Assembly (NCBI RefSeq): GCF_018531495.1
Contig: NZ_JAHDTI010000013.1
Span: 310,001-374,000, forward strand
Source: Nonomuraea sediminis
GTDB lineage: Bacteria; Actinomycetota; Actinomycetes; Streptosporangiales; Streptosporangiaceae
DNA: 64,000 nt
Direction of reading: 5' to 3'
Within the stretch, counting starts at the first letter, position 1. Each line of letters opens with the position of its first letter. Both the position numbers and the translations under genes were made by a program. Shown piece by piece: positions 25,431 through 35,300 of the stretch. Under the pieces are notes generated by a model. The model was not told the DNA's origin, made no database searches, and saw nothing but the letters and a program-made list of their open reading frames with translations.

Positions 25431-26576
25431 GTGGCAGAGGCGTACATCGTCGGGGCGGTCCGCACCCCGGTCGGCAAGAAGAAGGGCGGCCTGTCCACCG
25501 TCCACCCCACTGACCTGGCCGCTCACACGCTGAAGGCGCTGATCGACCGCACCGGCGTGGACCCCGTGGCGGTGGAGGACGTCGTCATGGGGTGCGTCAT
25601 GCAGTTCGGCCCCCAGAGCATGGACATCGCGCGCAACGCCTGGCTCAGCGCGGGCCTGCCGGAGACCACCGCCGGCGTCACGATCGACAGGCAGTGCGGC
25701 TCCTCGCAGCAGTCGATCCACTTCGCCGCGCAGGGCGTCATGTCCGGCACGCAGGACCTCGTGGTGGCCGCGGGCGTCGAGTCGATGAGCGTCGTGCCGA
25801 TGGGCTCGTCGATCACCGCCGCCCTGGAGAAGGGCATGCCGTTCCCCTTCGGCGACATGTGGGTGGACAGGTACGGCAAGCAGGAGATCTCCCAGTTCCG
25901 CGGCGCCGAGCTGATGTGCGAGAAGTGGGGCTTCAAGCGCGAGGAGCTGGAGCAGTTCGCCTTCGAGTCGCACCAGCGCGCGGCCAAGGCCATCGCGAAC
26001 GGCTACTTCAAGGACCAGATCGCGCCCGTCAACGGCGTCGAGGACGACGAGGGCCCGCGCCCCGACACGACGCTGGAGAAGATGGCGGGGCTCAAGACGC
26101 TCAAGGAGGGCGGCCAGATCACCGCGGCCACGTCCTCGCAGATATCCGACGGCTCGGGCGCGGTGCTGATCGCCTCCGAGCAGGCGGTCAAGGACCACGG
26201 GCTCACCCCGCGGGCGCGGATCCACCAGCTCGCGCTGATGGGCGACGACCCGGTGTTCATGCTGACGGCGCCGATCCCGGCGACGCAGCGGGCGCTGAAG
26301 AAGGCCGGCATGTCCATCGACGACATCGACGTCGTGGAGATCAACGAGGCGTTCGCCCCGGTCCCGCTGGCCTGGATCAAGGAGCTCGGCGCCGACCCGG
26401 CGCGCGTCAACCCCAACGGCGGCGCGATCGCGCTCGGCCACCCGCTGGGCGGCACCGGCGCGATCCTGATGACCAAGCTGCTGCACGAGCTGGAGCGCAC
26501 CGGCAAGCGGTACGGCCTGCAGACGATGTGCGAGGGCGGCGGCCAGGCCAACGTCACGATCATCGAGCGGCTCTGA
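25431..26576 (+). CDS. Acetyl-CoA C-acetyltransferase (thiolase)
   Basis: A 381-residue thiolase. Active-site Cys is in DRQCGSSQQSIHFA, His in NGGAIALGHPLGGTGA and the second Cys in TMCEGGGQANVTIIERL. ISDGSGAVLIASEQA and NEAFAPVPLAW are also typical. The GTG start follows GGAGGCACT. It may work with the SDR, crotonase and dehydrogenases in the window for acyl-CoA turnover, but it has its own operator and terminator. Confidence 0.92.
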   Translation: MAEAYIVGAVRTPVGKKKGGLSTVHPTDLAAHTLKALIDRTGVDPVAVEDVVMGCVMQFGPQSMDIARNAWLSAGLPETTAGVTIDRQCGSSQQSIHFAAQGVMSGTQDLVVAAGVESMSVVPMGSSITAALEKGMPFPFGDMWVDRYGKQEISQFRGAELMCEKWGFKREELEQFAFESHQRAAKAIANGYFKDQIAPVNGVEDDEGPRPDTTLEKMAGLKTLKEGGQITAATSSQISDGSGAVLIASEQAVKDHGLTPRARIHQLALMGDDPVFMLTAPIPATQRALKKAGMSIDDIDVVEINEAFAPVPLAWIKELGADPARVNPNGGAIALGHPLGGTGAILMTKLLHELERTGKRYGLQTMCEGGGQANVTIIERL

Positions 26577-26590
26577 CCCGTGGACGGCGA

Positions 26591-26627
26591 ACGGCGCCCC
26601 GGTCTCGGTGTGAGGCCGGGGCGCCGT
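26591..26627 (+). terminator. Terminator of the thiolase gene
   Basis: ACGGCGCCCCGG and CCGGGGCGCCGT pair perfectly over 12 bp around a 13-nt loop, 14 nt after the stop codon. This is a very stable intrinsic-type hairpin without a long T-run. Confidence 0.75.
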
Positions 26628-26672
26628 CGTGTGCGGGGGTCCCGTGGCGTTTCGGGACGCGCGCCCGCGACT

Positions 26673-26691
26673 TACTACCATCCTGGTAGTA
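26673..26691. terminator. Short perfect inverted repeat downstream of the 37-residue ORF
   Basis: TACTACCA-TCC-TGGTAGTA forms a perfect hairpin with a 3-nt loop. It starts 2 nt after the stop codon of the minus-strand small gene. It could be that gene's terminator or a protein-binding palindrome; the AT content is unusual for the surroundings. Confidence 0.4.
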
Positions 26692-26693
26692 GA

Positions 26694-26807
26694 TCAGCGG
26701 CCCTTCTGCGGGATGCGACGCGGCGGCGCGATCGGCCGCTGCGGGACCTTGGGCATCTGGCGCGGAAGGTCGGACTTGGTGGTCTTCTTGCCTGAACGAA
26801 CTCGCAT
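26694..26807 (-). CDS. Small basic protein, 37 residues
   Basis: Begins MRVRSGKKTTKSDLPRQ and continues with a Pro/Arg-rich tail ending RIPQKGR; net charge is strongly positive. An AAAGGAG ribosome-binding site lies 9 nt before the ATG. Another ATG 7 nt earlier in a different frame is too close to that site. The lack of any overlapping gene, the good ribosome-binding site and the hairpin just after the stop support it. The family is not recognised; a nucleic-acid-binding role would fit the charge but is a guess. Confidence 0.45.
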   Translation of the reverse strand: MRVRSGKKTTKSDLPRQMPKVPQRPIAPPRRIPQKGR

Positions 26808-26964
26808 AAAGCATGGCTCCTTTACGGGACTCTCCGACGCGGCCGTGGCCGGTCGACAAGCTCAGCTGCCGCGTCTGGACGGGCGGGTGGGCTGATCTCG
26901 GCGAATCACAGGTAAAGGCGCATGTCCTTGACGATAGGGGGACGCCCCGAAGGGACACAACTGA

Positions 26965-27978
26965 TTAAATCCGGCGTCCATCCACCTGTGAGGACACCTG
27001 GCCGAACACCCACGGCGAGGTCTGCGCGATGAAGTCCGCGGGGAACCCGCGCCGGAACCCGGTCGCCTCCTCCAGCCGTCGCACGGCCTCCTCGGGCAGT
27101 TCCACGGACACGAGGTTCTCGGCCAGCTGCGCCGCCGAGCGCGCCCCCACGATCGGGTGCACGGCCCGCGACCTGGCCCGCGTCCAGGCCAGCGCCACCT
27201 GCGAGCTCGTGGCGGCGAGCTCGTCGGCCACCTCCTGCACGGTCCTGGCCACCGCCAGGTCGTGCTCGCCGATGGAGTCCGGGGACACGCGGGTTCCCTG
27301 GCCCGCCGTACCCTTCACGTACTTGCCCGACAGGATCCCGCCCGCCAGCGGGCTCCAGGCGGCCACGGTGAGGCCGAAGGACTCGGCCATCGGCAGCAGT
27401 TCGCGCTCGATGTCGCGGTTGAGCAGGCTGTAGGGCACCTGGAGCCCGGCGAACGGGGTCCAGCCGCGCCATTCGGCCAGCGTGTTGGCTCTGGCCACGA
27501 TCCAGGACGGAGCATCGGAGATGCCGATGTAGAGGACCTTCCCCGAACCGACCGCGTCGTCCAGCGCGCGCATGGTCTCCTCGATCGGGGTGTGCTCGTC
27601 CCACAGGTGCACCCAGTAGACGTCCACGTAGTCGGTGCGCAGGCGGCGCAGGCTCGTCTCGAGCGACAGCGTCAGGTTCTTGCGGTGGTTGCCCGCCGCG
27701 TTGGGGTCGGCGCCGTCGCGCGAGACCGTGTACTTGGTGGCCAGCACGAACCTGTCCCTGCGCCCGGCAAGCAGCTCGCCCAGGAACTCCTCGCTGGCGC
27801 CGCCGCGATAGTTGATCGCGGTGTCGACCACGTTGCCGCCCGCCTCCGCGTAGGCGTCCAGCATCTTCCGGCATTCCTCCAGGGGCGCGCCGACGCCGCC
27901 CTGCTCGCCGAACGTCATCGCCCCCAGGAACAGCTCGGAAACCCGTAATCCCGTCTGCCCGAACATCCGATATCTCAT
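26965..27978 (-). CDS. Aldo/keto reductase
   Basis: A 337-residue NADPH-dependent oxidoreductase of the (beta/alpha)8 AKR fold. Catalytic residues are visible: Asp in VVDTAINY, Tyr in NYRGGASEE, Lys in LATKYTVSRDG and His in YWVHLWDEHTP. VPYSLLNRDIERELLP and GKYVKGT are typical of the potassium-channel-beta/YajO-like group. The ATG at 27978 begins the family-typical MRYRMFGQTGLRVSEL. Substrate unknown. Confidence 0.9.
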   Translation of the reverse strand: MRYRMFGQTGLRVSELFLGAMTFGEQGGVGAPLEECRKMLDAYAEAGGNVVDTAINYRGGASEEFLGELLAGRRDRFVLATKYTVSRDGADPNAAGNHRKNLTLSLETSLRRLRTDYVDVYWVHLWDEHTPIEETMRALDDAVGSGKVLYIGISDAPSWIVARANTLAEWRGWTPFAGLQVPYSLLNRDIERELLPMAESFGLTVAAWSPLAGGILSGKYVKGTAGQGTRVSPDSIGEHDLAVARTVQEVADELAATSSQVALAWTRARSRAVHPIVGARSAAQLAENLVSVELPEEAVRRLEEATGFRRGFPADFIAQTSPWVFGQVSSQVDGRRI

Positions 27979-28105
27979 GACTCGATCATGTACAGCGCGG
28001 CCTCCGCGCCGCCATCGGTCCAAAGCCTCTTGCCAGCGGGGGAGAAGCCAGGTACGTAATCACCTAGAGCCATGTCATTTACCGCTCTTCAGACAAGGAC
28101 GGCTG

Positions 28106-28267
28106 ATGAACGGCAATAGTGATGAGTCAGGGATCGTGTCGTCGCTGGCGAATCTGAACGGGGTCTCGCTCTCCGAGATCGACGACGCGTCCGTCGCGGC
28201 GCTGCTCGGCAGGCTCCGGCTCACCCACGACCAGGACCAGGTCGCGGCGTTCAACTCCAGCATCTGA
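28106..28267 (+). CDS. fxsA: FxsA: FxSxx-COOH cyclophane peptide precursor
   Basis: A 53-residue precursor whose last five residues, FNSSI, match the Phe-x-Ser-x-x-COOH signature that names this family. The leader (about 1-47) is acidic with the recurring pattern SSLANLNGVSLSEID and AALLGRLRL. The ATG follows CAAGGA by 7 nt. The FxsB gene begins 13 nt after its stop. Members of this family are substrates of FxsB radical SAM enzymes, which are expected to crosslink the aromatic residue to a nearby side chain. The bioactivity is not known. Confidence 0.9.
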   Translation: MNGNSDESGIVSSLANLNGVSLSEIDDASVAALLGRLRLTHDQDQVAAFNSSI

Positions 28268-28280
28268 GCGGCCCAGGGCC

Positions 28281-30437
28281 GTGGGAGCGCCGTTCCGGCA
28301 GTTCGTGCTGAAGGTGTACGGCCGGTGCGATCTGGCCTGCGACCACTGCTACGTCTACGAGCACGCCGACCGGAGCTGGCGCGCCAAGCCGCCCAGGATG
28401 CCGGAGCGGACCGCACGCCTGGTGGCCGCGCGCATCGCCGAGCACGTCACGGCCCACGGCCTAGACCGGGTTCACGTGACGCTGCACGGCGGGGAGCCGT
28501 TGCTGGCGGGCGTGCCAGGGCTGCGGGCCGTCCTCGGCGCGCTGCGCGCGGCGCTCGATCCGCTGTGCGAGCCGGTGCTGCAGGTGCACACCAACGGCGT
28601 GCGCCTGAACGAGGAGTTCTGCGACCTGTTCGCCGAGTACGGCGTGCGGGTCGGCATCTCGCTCGACGGCGACCGGGCGGCCAACGACCTGCACAGGCGA
28701 TACGCCGACGGCCGCAGCAGCCACGCCGCGGTGACCCGGGCGATCAACCTGCTCAGGACGCGGTATCCGGACGCGTACGCGGGCCTGCTGTGCACGATCG
28801 ACCTGGCCAACGACCCGATCGCCGTCTACGAGGCGCTGCTGGCGCTCGAGCCGCCCAGGATCGACCTGCTGCTCCCGCACGCCACCCACGACCACCCGCC
28901 GCCGGGCGGGCCGGGCGACTACGCGGCCTGGCTGACCAGGATCTACGACCGGTGGGTGAGCGACGGCCGCCCGATGGGCATCCGCCTGTTCGACTCCGTG
29001 CGGCGCCGGTTGAGGGGAGAGCCGAGCCTGACGGAGGCGATCGGGCTCGAACCCACCGACCTCATCGTGGTCGAGACCGACGGGTCGCTGGAGCAGGCCG
29101 ACTCGCTCAAGACCGCCTACGACGGCGCCCCCGCCACCGGGCTCAGCCTCACCACCGCCGGGTTCGACGCGGCCGCCACCCATCCCGGCATCCTGGCGCG
29201 CCGTACGGGGGTCGAGGGGTTGTGCGAGATCTGCCGGACGTGTCCCGTGGTCGGGATCTGCGGCGGCGGGCTCTACGCGCACCGGTACTCGACGGCGAAC
29301 GGCTTCGCCAACCCGTCCGTCTACTGCGCCGACCTGCTCGGGCTCATCGACCACGTCAAGTCGCGCGCCGCGACGCCGCCGCCGACCCACACGCTGCCCG
29401 CGCGCCATCTCGACGAGCTGGCCTCGGGGTACGGCTCCGCGGCGGCGATCACCGCGCTGGCCGAGGCGCAGCTCAGCATCGTCAAGGGGCTGGCCAGGGC
29501 GGTCCGCGGGCCGGACGGGGTGTGGCGGGCGCTGAACCGGTTGGAGGAGGCGCGGCCCGACATCCTCGCCGACCTGCTGCTGCACCCGTACTTCCGGGTG
29601 TGGGCGGTCAACCACCTCGCGCGTCCCGGGCAGGACCCCGGCTACCCGGCCAGGCTGGCGGCGGCGGGGCTGGCCCGCGCGGGGCTGCCCGGCGCCGTGA
29701 CGATGAAGCCGGACCCCGAGGGCATGATCTACCTGCCGACGCTGGGGCGCATCACGGTGCCGCCGGGCGCACCCGTCCGCGTCGAGACCGGGGAGCAGGG
29801 GATCCTGGCGGACCTGGAGCCGATCCGCATGCTCGACGCGAAGGGGCTGCGCGTCAGGATCGAGGACCTCGACCCGTGGCGCGACTGCCACCACTGGCCC
29901 CCCGCCCCCCGCCTGTCAGAACAGGAGGTCCAGGCATGGCAGTCCATGCTCGGCCAGGCCTTCGAGCTGATACCGCCCGAGTACGCGGGCGCGATCGCCG
30001 CCGGGCTGACCACGATCACCCCGCTGGTCCCCGGCGGGACCGAGCGCAGCTCGACGGCGCGGCACGCCTTCGGCGCGGTCGCGGTGGCCAGGCCGGGCAG
30101 CGCCGACAGCCTGGCCAAGCTGCTCATGCACGAGTTCCAGCACGTGAAGCTGGGCGCGGTGCTCGACCTGGTCGACCTGACGATCCGGGGCGAGCCGGAG
30201 CGCCGCTACCGCGTGGAATGGCGGGACGACCCGCGCCCACTGGAAGCCATCCTTCAGGGGACATATGCGCATATAGCGGTCACGGATTTCTGGCGAACCC
30301 GCCAGGAGGACGAATTCGGGCGATGGTATTCCGCGACCCTCGACGGCGCCCGCATCCTGCTGGACTCCGGGCGCCTGACGCCGCTGGGGCAGCGGTTCGT
30401 CGGCGGAATGCGCGCGACGCTCGCCTCCTTTCGCTGA
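28281..30437 (+). CDS. fxsB: FxsB: radical SAM/SPASM peptide maturase fused to an HExxH domain
   Basis: A 718-residue fusion. The radical SAM domain starts at once, with Cys16-x3-Cys20-x2-Cys23 binding the 4Fe-4S/SAM cluster. Auxiliary SPASM-type cysteines cluster at about 314-352 (EICRTCPVVGICGGGLYAH; VYCADL). The second half (about 370-718) is an HExxH domain with His617-Glu618-x-x-His621 (LMHEFQHVKLG), the form now linked to 2-oxoglutarate-dependent peptide beta-hydroxylases. The expected action is crosslink formation in FxsA, possibly with hydroxylation. GTG start just after FxsA. Confidence 0.92.
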   Translation: MGAPFRQFVLKVYGRCDLACDHCYVYEHADRSWRAKPPRMPERTARLVAARIAEHVTAHGLDRVHVTLHGGEPLLAGVPGLRAVLGALRAALDPLCEPVLQVHTNGVRLNEEFCDLFAEYGVRVGISLDGDRAANDLHRRYADGRSSHAAVTRAINLLRTRYPDAYAGLLCTIDLANDPIAVYEALLALEPPRIDLLLPHATHDHPPPGGPGDYAAWLTRIYDRWVSDGRPMGIRLFDSVRRRLRGEPSLTEAIGLEPTDLIVVETDGSLEQADSLKTAYDGAPATGLSLTTAGFDAAATHPGILARRTGVEGLCEICRTCPVVGICGGGLYAHRYSTANGFANPSVYCADLLGLIDHVKSRAATPPPTHTLPARHLDELASGYGSAAAITALAEAQLSIVKGLARAVRGPDGVWRALNRLEEARPDILADLLLHPYFRVWAVNHLARPGQDPGYPARLAAAGLARAGLPGAVTMKPDPEGMIYLPTLGRITVPPGAPVRVETGEQGILADLEPIRMLDAKGLRVRIEDLDPWRDCHHWPPAPRLSEQEVQAWQSMLGQAFELIPPEYAGAIAAGLTTITPLVPGGTERSSTARHAFGAVAVARPGSADSLAKLLMHEFQHVKLGAVLDLVDLTIRGEPERRYRVEWRDDPRPLEAILQGTYAHIAVTDFWRTRQEDEFGRWYSATLDGARILLDSGRLTPLGQRFVGGMRATLASFR

Positions 30438-30514
30438 ATTCATCCCGGCAACCTCCCCGGCCCCGAAATTTCCTATATTTTGGGCTCACCGCCGAAGGCC
30501 GGAGGGCGCGCTGG

Positions 30515-31183
30515 ATGGGACCACGGGAAACACCGCGGGTGCGAGTGCGCCCCTACTTCTTCTTCAGTTACGCGCACAGCCCCCCAACCGACTCGGTCGA
30601 CGGCGAGCACCCTGACCGGCTGGCGTTCAAGTTCTTCCAGGACCTGCGCACGAACATCCTCCAGCTGACGGCCGCGCCCAGCGCGGAGGCCGCCGGGTTC
30701 ATGGACCGCAACCTGCGCACGGGCGACGACTGGGAGCCCGGCATCTACCGCGCGCTGGCCGACTGCTACGTCTTCGTCCCCATGTACCAGCCTCGCTATT
30801 TCACCCGCCCCTACTGCGGCCAGGAATGGGACGGCTTCGCCAGGCGCGAGGCCGTGCACAACAGCCGCCGCAAGGTTCCGGTGCGGGCGATGATTCCGGT
30901 TCTCTGGGCGCCCGTCGACAGGAAAGAGATCCCGCCGTGCGCCGGCCATTTACAGGATTGGCACACGGAAATAGGGGAGAACTACCGCAGGTTCGGCCTG
31001 TTCAAGCTGGCCAGCGTCGAGAAATACCGGCACGACTACCAAGAGGCGACCTACGAGATCGCCTGGCGCATCGTCAGCGTGGCGCGGGCGACCAACCTCA
31101 GGTCGTGCAACCCCAACCGATTCAAGAATCTCGAGAACGTCTTCGAGACTCCCCAGGACCCGAGATCCAGGGAGGCCCCATGA
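30515..31183 (+). CDS. fxsC: FxsC, first copy: TIR-like protein
   Basis: A 222-residue protein opening with RPYFFFSYAHSPP, the TIR beta-A strand. VFVPMYQPRYFTRPYCGQEW follows; Glu104 in CGQEW sits where TIR NADases carry the catalytic Glu, so activity is possible. The GGAGGG site precedes the ATG by 8 nt. Its TGA overlaps the ATG of the second copy (ATGA). FxsC proteins are always found with FxsA/FxsB, but their role is unknown. The C-terminal half of the family is missing in this copy. Confidence 0.88.
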   Translation: MGPRETPRVRVRPYFFFSYAHSPPTDSVDGEHPDRLAFKFFQDLRTNILQLTAAPSAEAAGFMDRNLRTGDDWEPGIYRALADCYVFVPMYQPRYFTRPYCGQEWDGFARREAVHNSRRKVPVRAMIPVLWAPVDRKEIPPCAGHLQDWHTEIGENYRRFGLFKLASVEKYRHDYQEATYEIAWRIVSVARATNLRSCNPNRFKNLENVFETPQDPRSREAP

Positions 31184-32358
31184 CGAGCCGGCCCTACTTC
31201 TTCCTGAGCTACGCGCGCACGCCCGGCGACCAGGACGACGAGCGGGATCCAGACCGCTGGGTGTTCATGCTCTTCAACGACCTGCGCGTCAAGGTGGCCC
31301 AGCTGGCCGACGTCCGGCACCTGGACGAGGCGGGCTTCATGGCAGGCGACGAGACGCACCTGGCCTCCGCGGTGGCGACCTGCCGGGTGTTCGTGCCGCT
31401 CTACTCGCCGCGGTACTTCGCCAGCGAGTTCTGCGGCAAGGAGTGGTCCGCCTTCGCCAAGCGCGGCTCCCTCGAGGCCATCGTGCCCGCGCTGTGGACC
31501 CCGGTGAGCCCGTCGGAGACGCCGGAGGTCGCCAAGGATCCGCGGATCACGGCCGAGGCGCTGGGCGAGCCGTACGACACCATGGGCTTCTACGGGATCA
31601 TGAAGCTCAACAGGTTCAGGAGCGACTACGAGAAGACGGTCGACCACCTGGCCAGGCGGGTCGTCGAGGCGGCCGGGCACGCGCAGCCCGCGCAGGGCGT
31701 GCCTACCGACTACTTCGGGGCGCCCAACGCGTTCAAGGGGCCGGCGCGGCGGGCGCCGCTGCACATCACGGTGGCCTCGCTGACGGTGGACAGCCTTCCC
31801 GCGGGCGGGGCCGCGGACCGTTACGGCGAGCGCGAGCTGGACTGGAACCCCTACTACCCCACCTCGAAGGGCCCGATCGCCCGCTACGCCGCCGAGCTGG
31901 CCAGGCGCGAGGAGTACCAGCCGGTCCTGCGGTCCTTCGACGAGGACGTGGACGAGCTGCTGTCGGGCGGCGAACATCCCGCCTGGCCGGGGATCCTGCT
32001 GGTGGATCCGTGGACGCTGGCCGTACCTGAGCGGCGGGAGCGGCTGGCCGCCTTCGACGCGCTGCACAAGCCCTGGATCGCGGTGCTGATGCCGTGGCCG
32101 CGCGCCGACGACGACCCCGACCTGCGGGACGTCGCCGAGCGCACGCTCGGCCGCAAGTTGCTCGAAGGACGCGCCGCCGCCAGAAGCGTCGACAGTGGTA
32201 TCCCCACCGTCCAGCAGTTTGGTAGAACTCTGCTTGACGTCGCTCGCGTGGTCGGCAGCAGATTCCTCAGGGTCGCGAGGACCTTTCCTCCGCAGGGGCC
32301 CGCCGTCAGACGTCCCCGGCTGCTTGGTCCTTCAGAAGGGCGGGAAGAGTCACGATGA
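31180..32358 (+). CDS. fxsC: FxsC, second copy: TIR-like protein with C-terminal domain
   Basis: A 392-residue paralogue of the preceding gene. The TIR-like part (1-165) has RPYFFLSYARTPG and VPLYSPRYFASEFCGKEW with Glu88 in the catalytic-Glu position. Residues 185-370 form a second domain (APLHITVASLT; DWNPYYPTSKGPIARYAAEL; GILLVDPWTL) typical of full-length FxsC. It overlaps fxsT by 4 nt (ATGA), indicating translational coupling. The two copies differ at most positions, so the duplication is old. Confidence 0.88.
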   Translation: MTSRPYFFLSYARTPGDQDDERDPDRWVFMLFNDLRVKVAQLADVRHLDEAGFMAGDETHLASAVATCRVFVPLYSPRYFASEFCGKEWSAFAKRGSLEAIVPALWTPVSPSETPEVAKDPRITAEALGEPYDTMGFYGIMKLNRFRSDYEKTVDHLARRVVEAAGHAQPAQGVPTDYFGAPNAFKGPARRAPLHITVASLTVDSLPAGGAADRYGERELDWNPYYPTSKGPIARYAAELARREEYQPVLRSFDEDVDELLSGGEHPAWPGILLVDPWTLAVPERRERLAAFDALHKPWIAVLMPWPRADDDPDLRDVAERTLGRKLLEGRAAARSVDSGIPTVQQFGRTLLDVARVVGSRFLRVARTFPPQGPAVRRPRLLGPSEGREESR

Positions 32359-35300
32359 GCGAAGGCAGCATCATCACCTTCTACTCCTACAAGGGCGGCA
32401 CCGGACGCACGATGTCGCTGGCCAACACGGCCTGGATCCTCGCCTCGCACGGACACCGGGTGCTGGCCGTCGACTGGGACCTGGAATCGCCTGGACTGCA
32501 CCGCTTCTTCCACCCCTTCCTCGGCGCCGGCGTGCTGCGCGACACCAAGGGCGTCATCGACATCATCAGCGACTACGCCTGGACGGCGGCCCACCAGGAC
32601 GACCAGCGCCCGCTCGACTGGCACCTGGACTACGCCCGCGTGCTGCCGCACGCTGTCTCCATCAGCTGGGACTACTTCCCCGGCGACGGCACGCTCGACT
32701 TCATCTCGGCCGGCAGGCAGAACCGCGACTACTCCTCGCTGGTCTCCAGCTTCGACTGGGACAACTTCTACGACCGCCTGGGCGGCGGCCAGTTCTTCGC
32801 CGCGCTGCGCGCCGACATGAAGCGCCACTACGACTACGTGCTCATCGACTCCCGCACCGGGCTCAGCGACATCGCCGACATCTGCACCATCGAGATGCCC
32901 GACGTGGTCGTCGACTGCTTCACGCTGAGCGACCAGAGCATCGAGGGCGCCGCCGCCGTCGCGCGCAGCATCGTCAACAGGTACGGCGAGCGCAACATCC
33001 GCGTGCTGCCGGTGCCGATGCGCATCGAGAGCGCCGAGAAGGTCAAGCTCGACAACGGCCGCGCCCTGGCCCGCATCAAGTTCGCCGGCCTGCCGAGCCG
33101 CCTGGAGGGCAGCGACCTCGACAGGTACTGGGCCGACGTGGAGATCCCCTACCTGCCCTTCTACGCCTTCGAGGAGACCCTCGCCACGCTGGCCGACGCC
33201 CCGGGGCTGCCGTCGCCGCTGCTGGCCGCCTACGTACGGCTGGCCAGATTCATCACCGAGGGGGAGGTCAGCGAGCTGGCCAAGCTCGACGAGGAGGTGC
33301 ACCGGCGCTACCAGGACGTGTTCGTGCGCAGGCGGCCCACCAGGCCGGCCGACGTGTTCCTCAGCTACATGCCGCAGGAGCGCATGTGGGCCGACTGGAT
33401 CAAGGCCACCCTGCAGCGCGCCGGCATCCAGGTGCTCACCCGCGACAACGACGCCGCGGCGCCCCAGTCGACCGAGCACACCGTCGAGGCGGCCTCCCAG
33501 ACGATCGTCGTGCTGTCGTCGGCCTACCTGCGCTCCAAGGAGGGCCGCACGGTGCTCGAGGCCGCGGCCGCCGCCGACCCGCTGCGCGCCAACCGCACGC
33601 TGATCCCGATCAGGGTGACCGACGTGCGGGTCCCCGAGGCGTTCGCCGACTGGTCACCGGTCGACCTGGGGCGGTTGGACGCCGCGCAGGCCACCGAGCT
33701 CCTGCTGCGCGCGGTCGGCAGGACGGCGCCGGCCACCGAGCATCCCGCCTACCCGGCGCCCCGCTTCCCCGGCGCCATCCCGCCGGTGTGGAACGTCCCG
33801 GGCAGGAACCCCCAGTTCACCGGCCGCAGCGAGGTGCTGGAGCGGCTGCGCGACCAGCTCGTGGCGGGCAGCGCCACCGTCGTGCTCCCGCAGGCGGTCC
33901 ACGGCATGGGCGGGGTCGGCAAGACCCAGGTGGCGCTGGAGTACGCCCACCGGTTCATGGCCGACTACGACGTGGTGTGGTGGGTGGCCGCCGAGCAGCC
34001 CGCGCTGATCAACACCGCGATGGCCGAGCTCGCCGAGACGCTCGGCCTGTCGGTCGCGACCAGCAGGATGAGCGAGGCGGCCGACGCGGTGCGCGAGGCG
34101 CTGCGCAGGGGCCAGCCGTACCGCAGATGGCTGCTGATCTTCGACAACGCCGACAGCCCTGAAGCGGTGTCCGGCTTCCTGCCCGGCGGGACCGGGCACG
34201 TCATCGTCACCTCGCGCAACGCCGGCTGGCGCACTGTCGCCGAGTCGCTCGACGTGGACGTCTTCACCCAGGAGGAGGCCGTCCAGCACCTGCGTATGCG
34301 GGTCTCCGGGCTCAGTGACGAGGACGCGCTGGCGGTGGCGGGATCGATGGGGTTCCTGCCGCTGGCGGTCGAGCAGGCGGCCGCCTGGCTGGCCGAGACC
34401 GGGATGACAGCCGCGCAGTGCATCGAGCTGTTCGAGGAGCAGCTGCGGGAGGTGGGCGAGGTCGCCGAGTCGCGGGACTACCCGCTCCAGGTGGCCGCCA
34501 CCTGGAACGTTTCGCTCCGGCAGCTGGAGTCCCGGTCTCCCGCCGCGGCCCGGCTGATGCAGCTGTGCGCGTTCCTCGGGCCCGACCCCATCGCGATGCG
34601 GATGATCGACAGCGATGTGGTGGCCAGGCTGCTCCTGCCCTACGACAGGAGGATGCGCTCGCGGCTGATGATCGGGCAGGCCGTACGGGAGATCACCAAG
34701 TTCTCGCTGGCCAAGGTGGAGAGCAACGCGATCCAGGTGCACCGCCTGGTGCAGGCCGCGATCAGGGGGCAGCTCGACGAGGAGGCCGCGGAGCGCACCC
34801 GGCAGGAGGTGCACGAGATCCTGGTGGCGGCGCGGCCTCGCGAGGGCGGCACGGACGACCCGGAGATGTGGGCGCTCTACGACCAGATCTGGCCGCACCT
34901 GGAGCCGTCGCAGGCGGTCGGCAGTTCCCGCGAGGAGACCAGGCAACTGCTGCTCGACCGGGTCCGCTACCTGTGGCAGCGGGGCGAGCTGGAGGAAGGG
35001 GTGGAGTTCGCCGGGACGGTTCACCGGGTGTGGGAGGACAGGATTCAGCAGAGTCCGCAGGACGACTCGCTGAGGACGAACCTGCTGCAGCTGGAGCGCC
35101 TGACCGCGAACCTGCTGCGCTCCCAGGGTCGCTACCGCGAGGCCTACGACCTGGACGCCCGGGCGCTCGAGCATCAGAAGGCATCCCCTGACCTGGGTCC
35201 CGACCACCCCGAGACGCTGATGACGGCCTTCGGCGTGGCCGCGGACCTGCGCGGGCTCGGCAGGTTCACCGAGGCGCTGGCCCGCGACACCCAGACCCTT

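Noticed and set aside
26560..26958. 132-codon minus-strand ORF starting next to the small basic gene
   Set aside because: It runs through the thiolase terminator in a low-complexity frame; the 37-codon frame has better ribosome-binding-site spacing.
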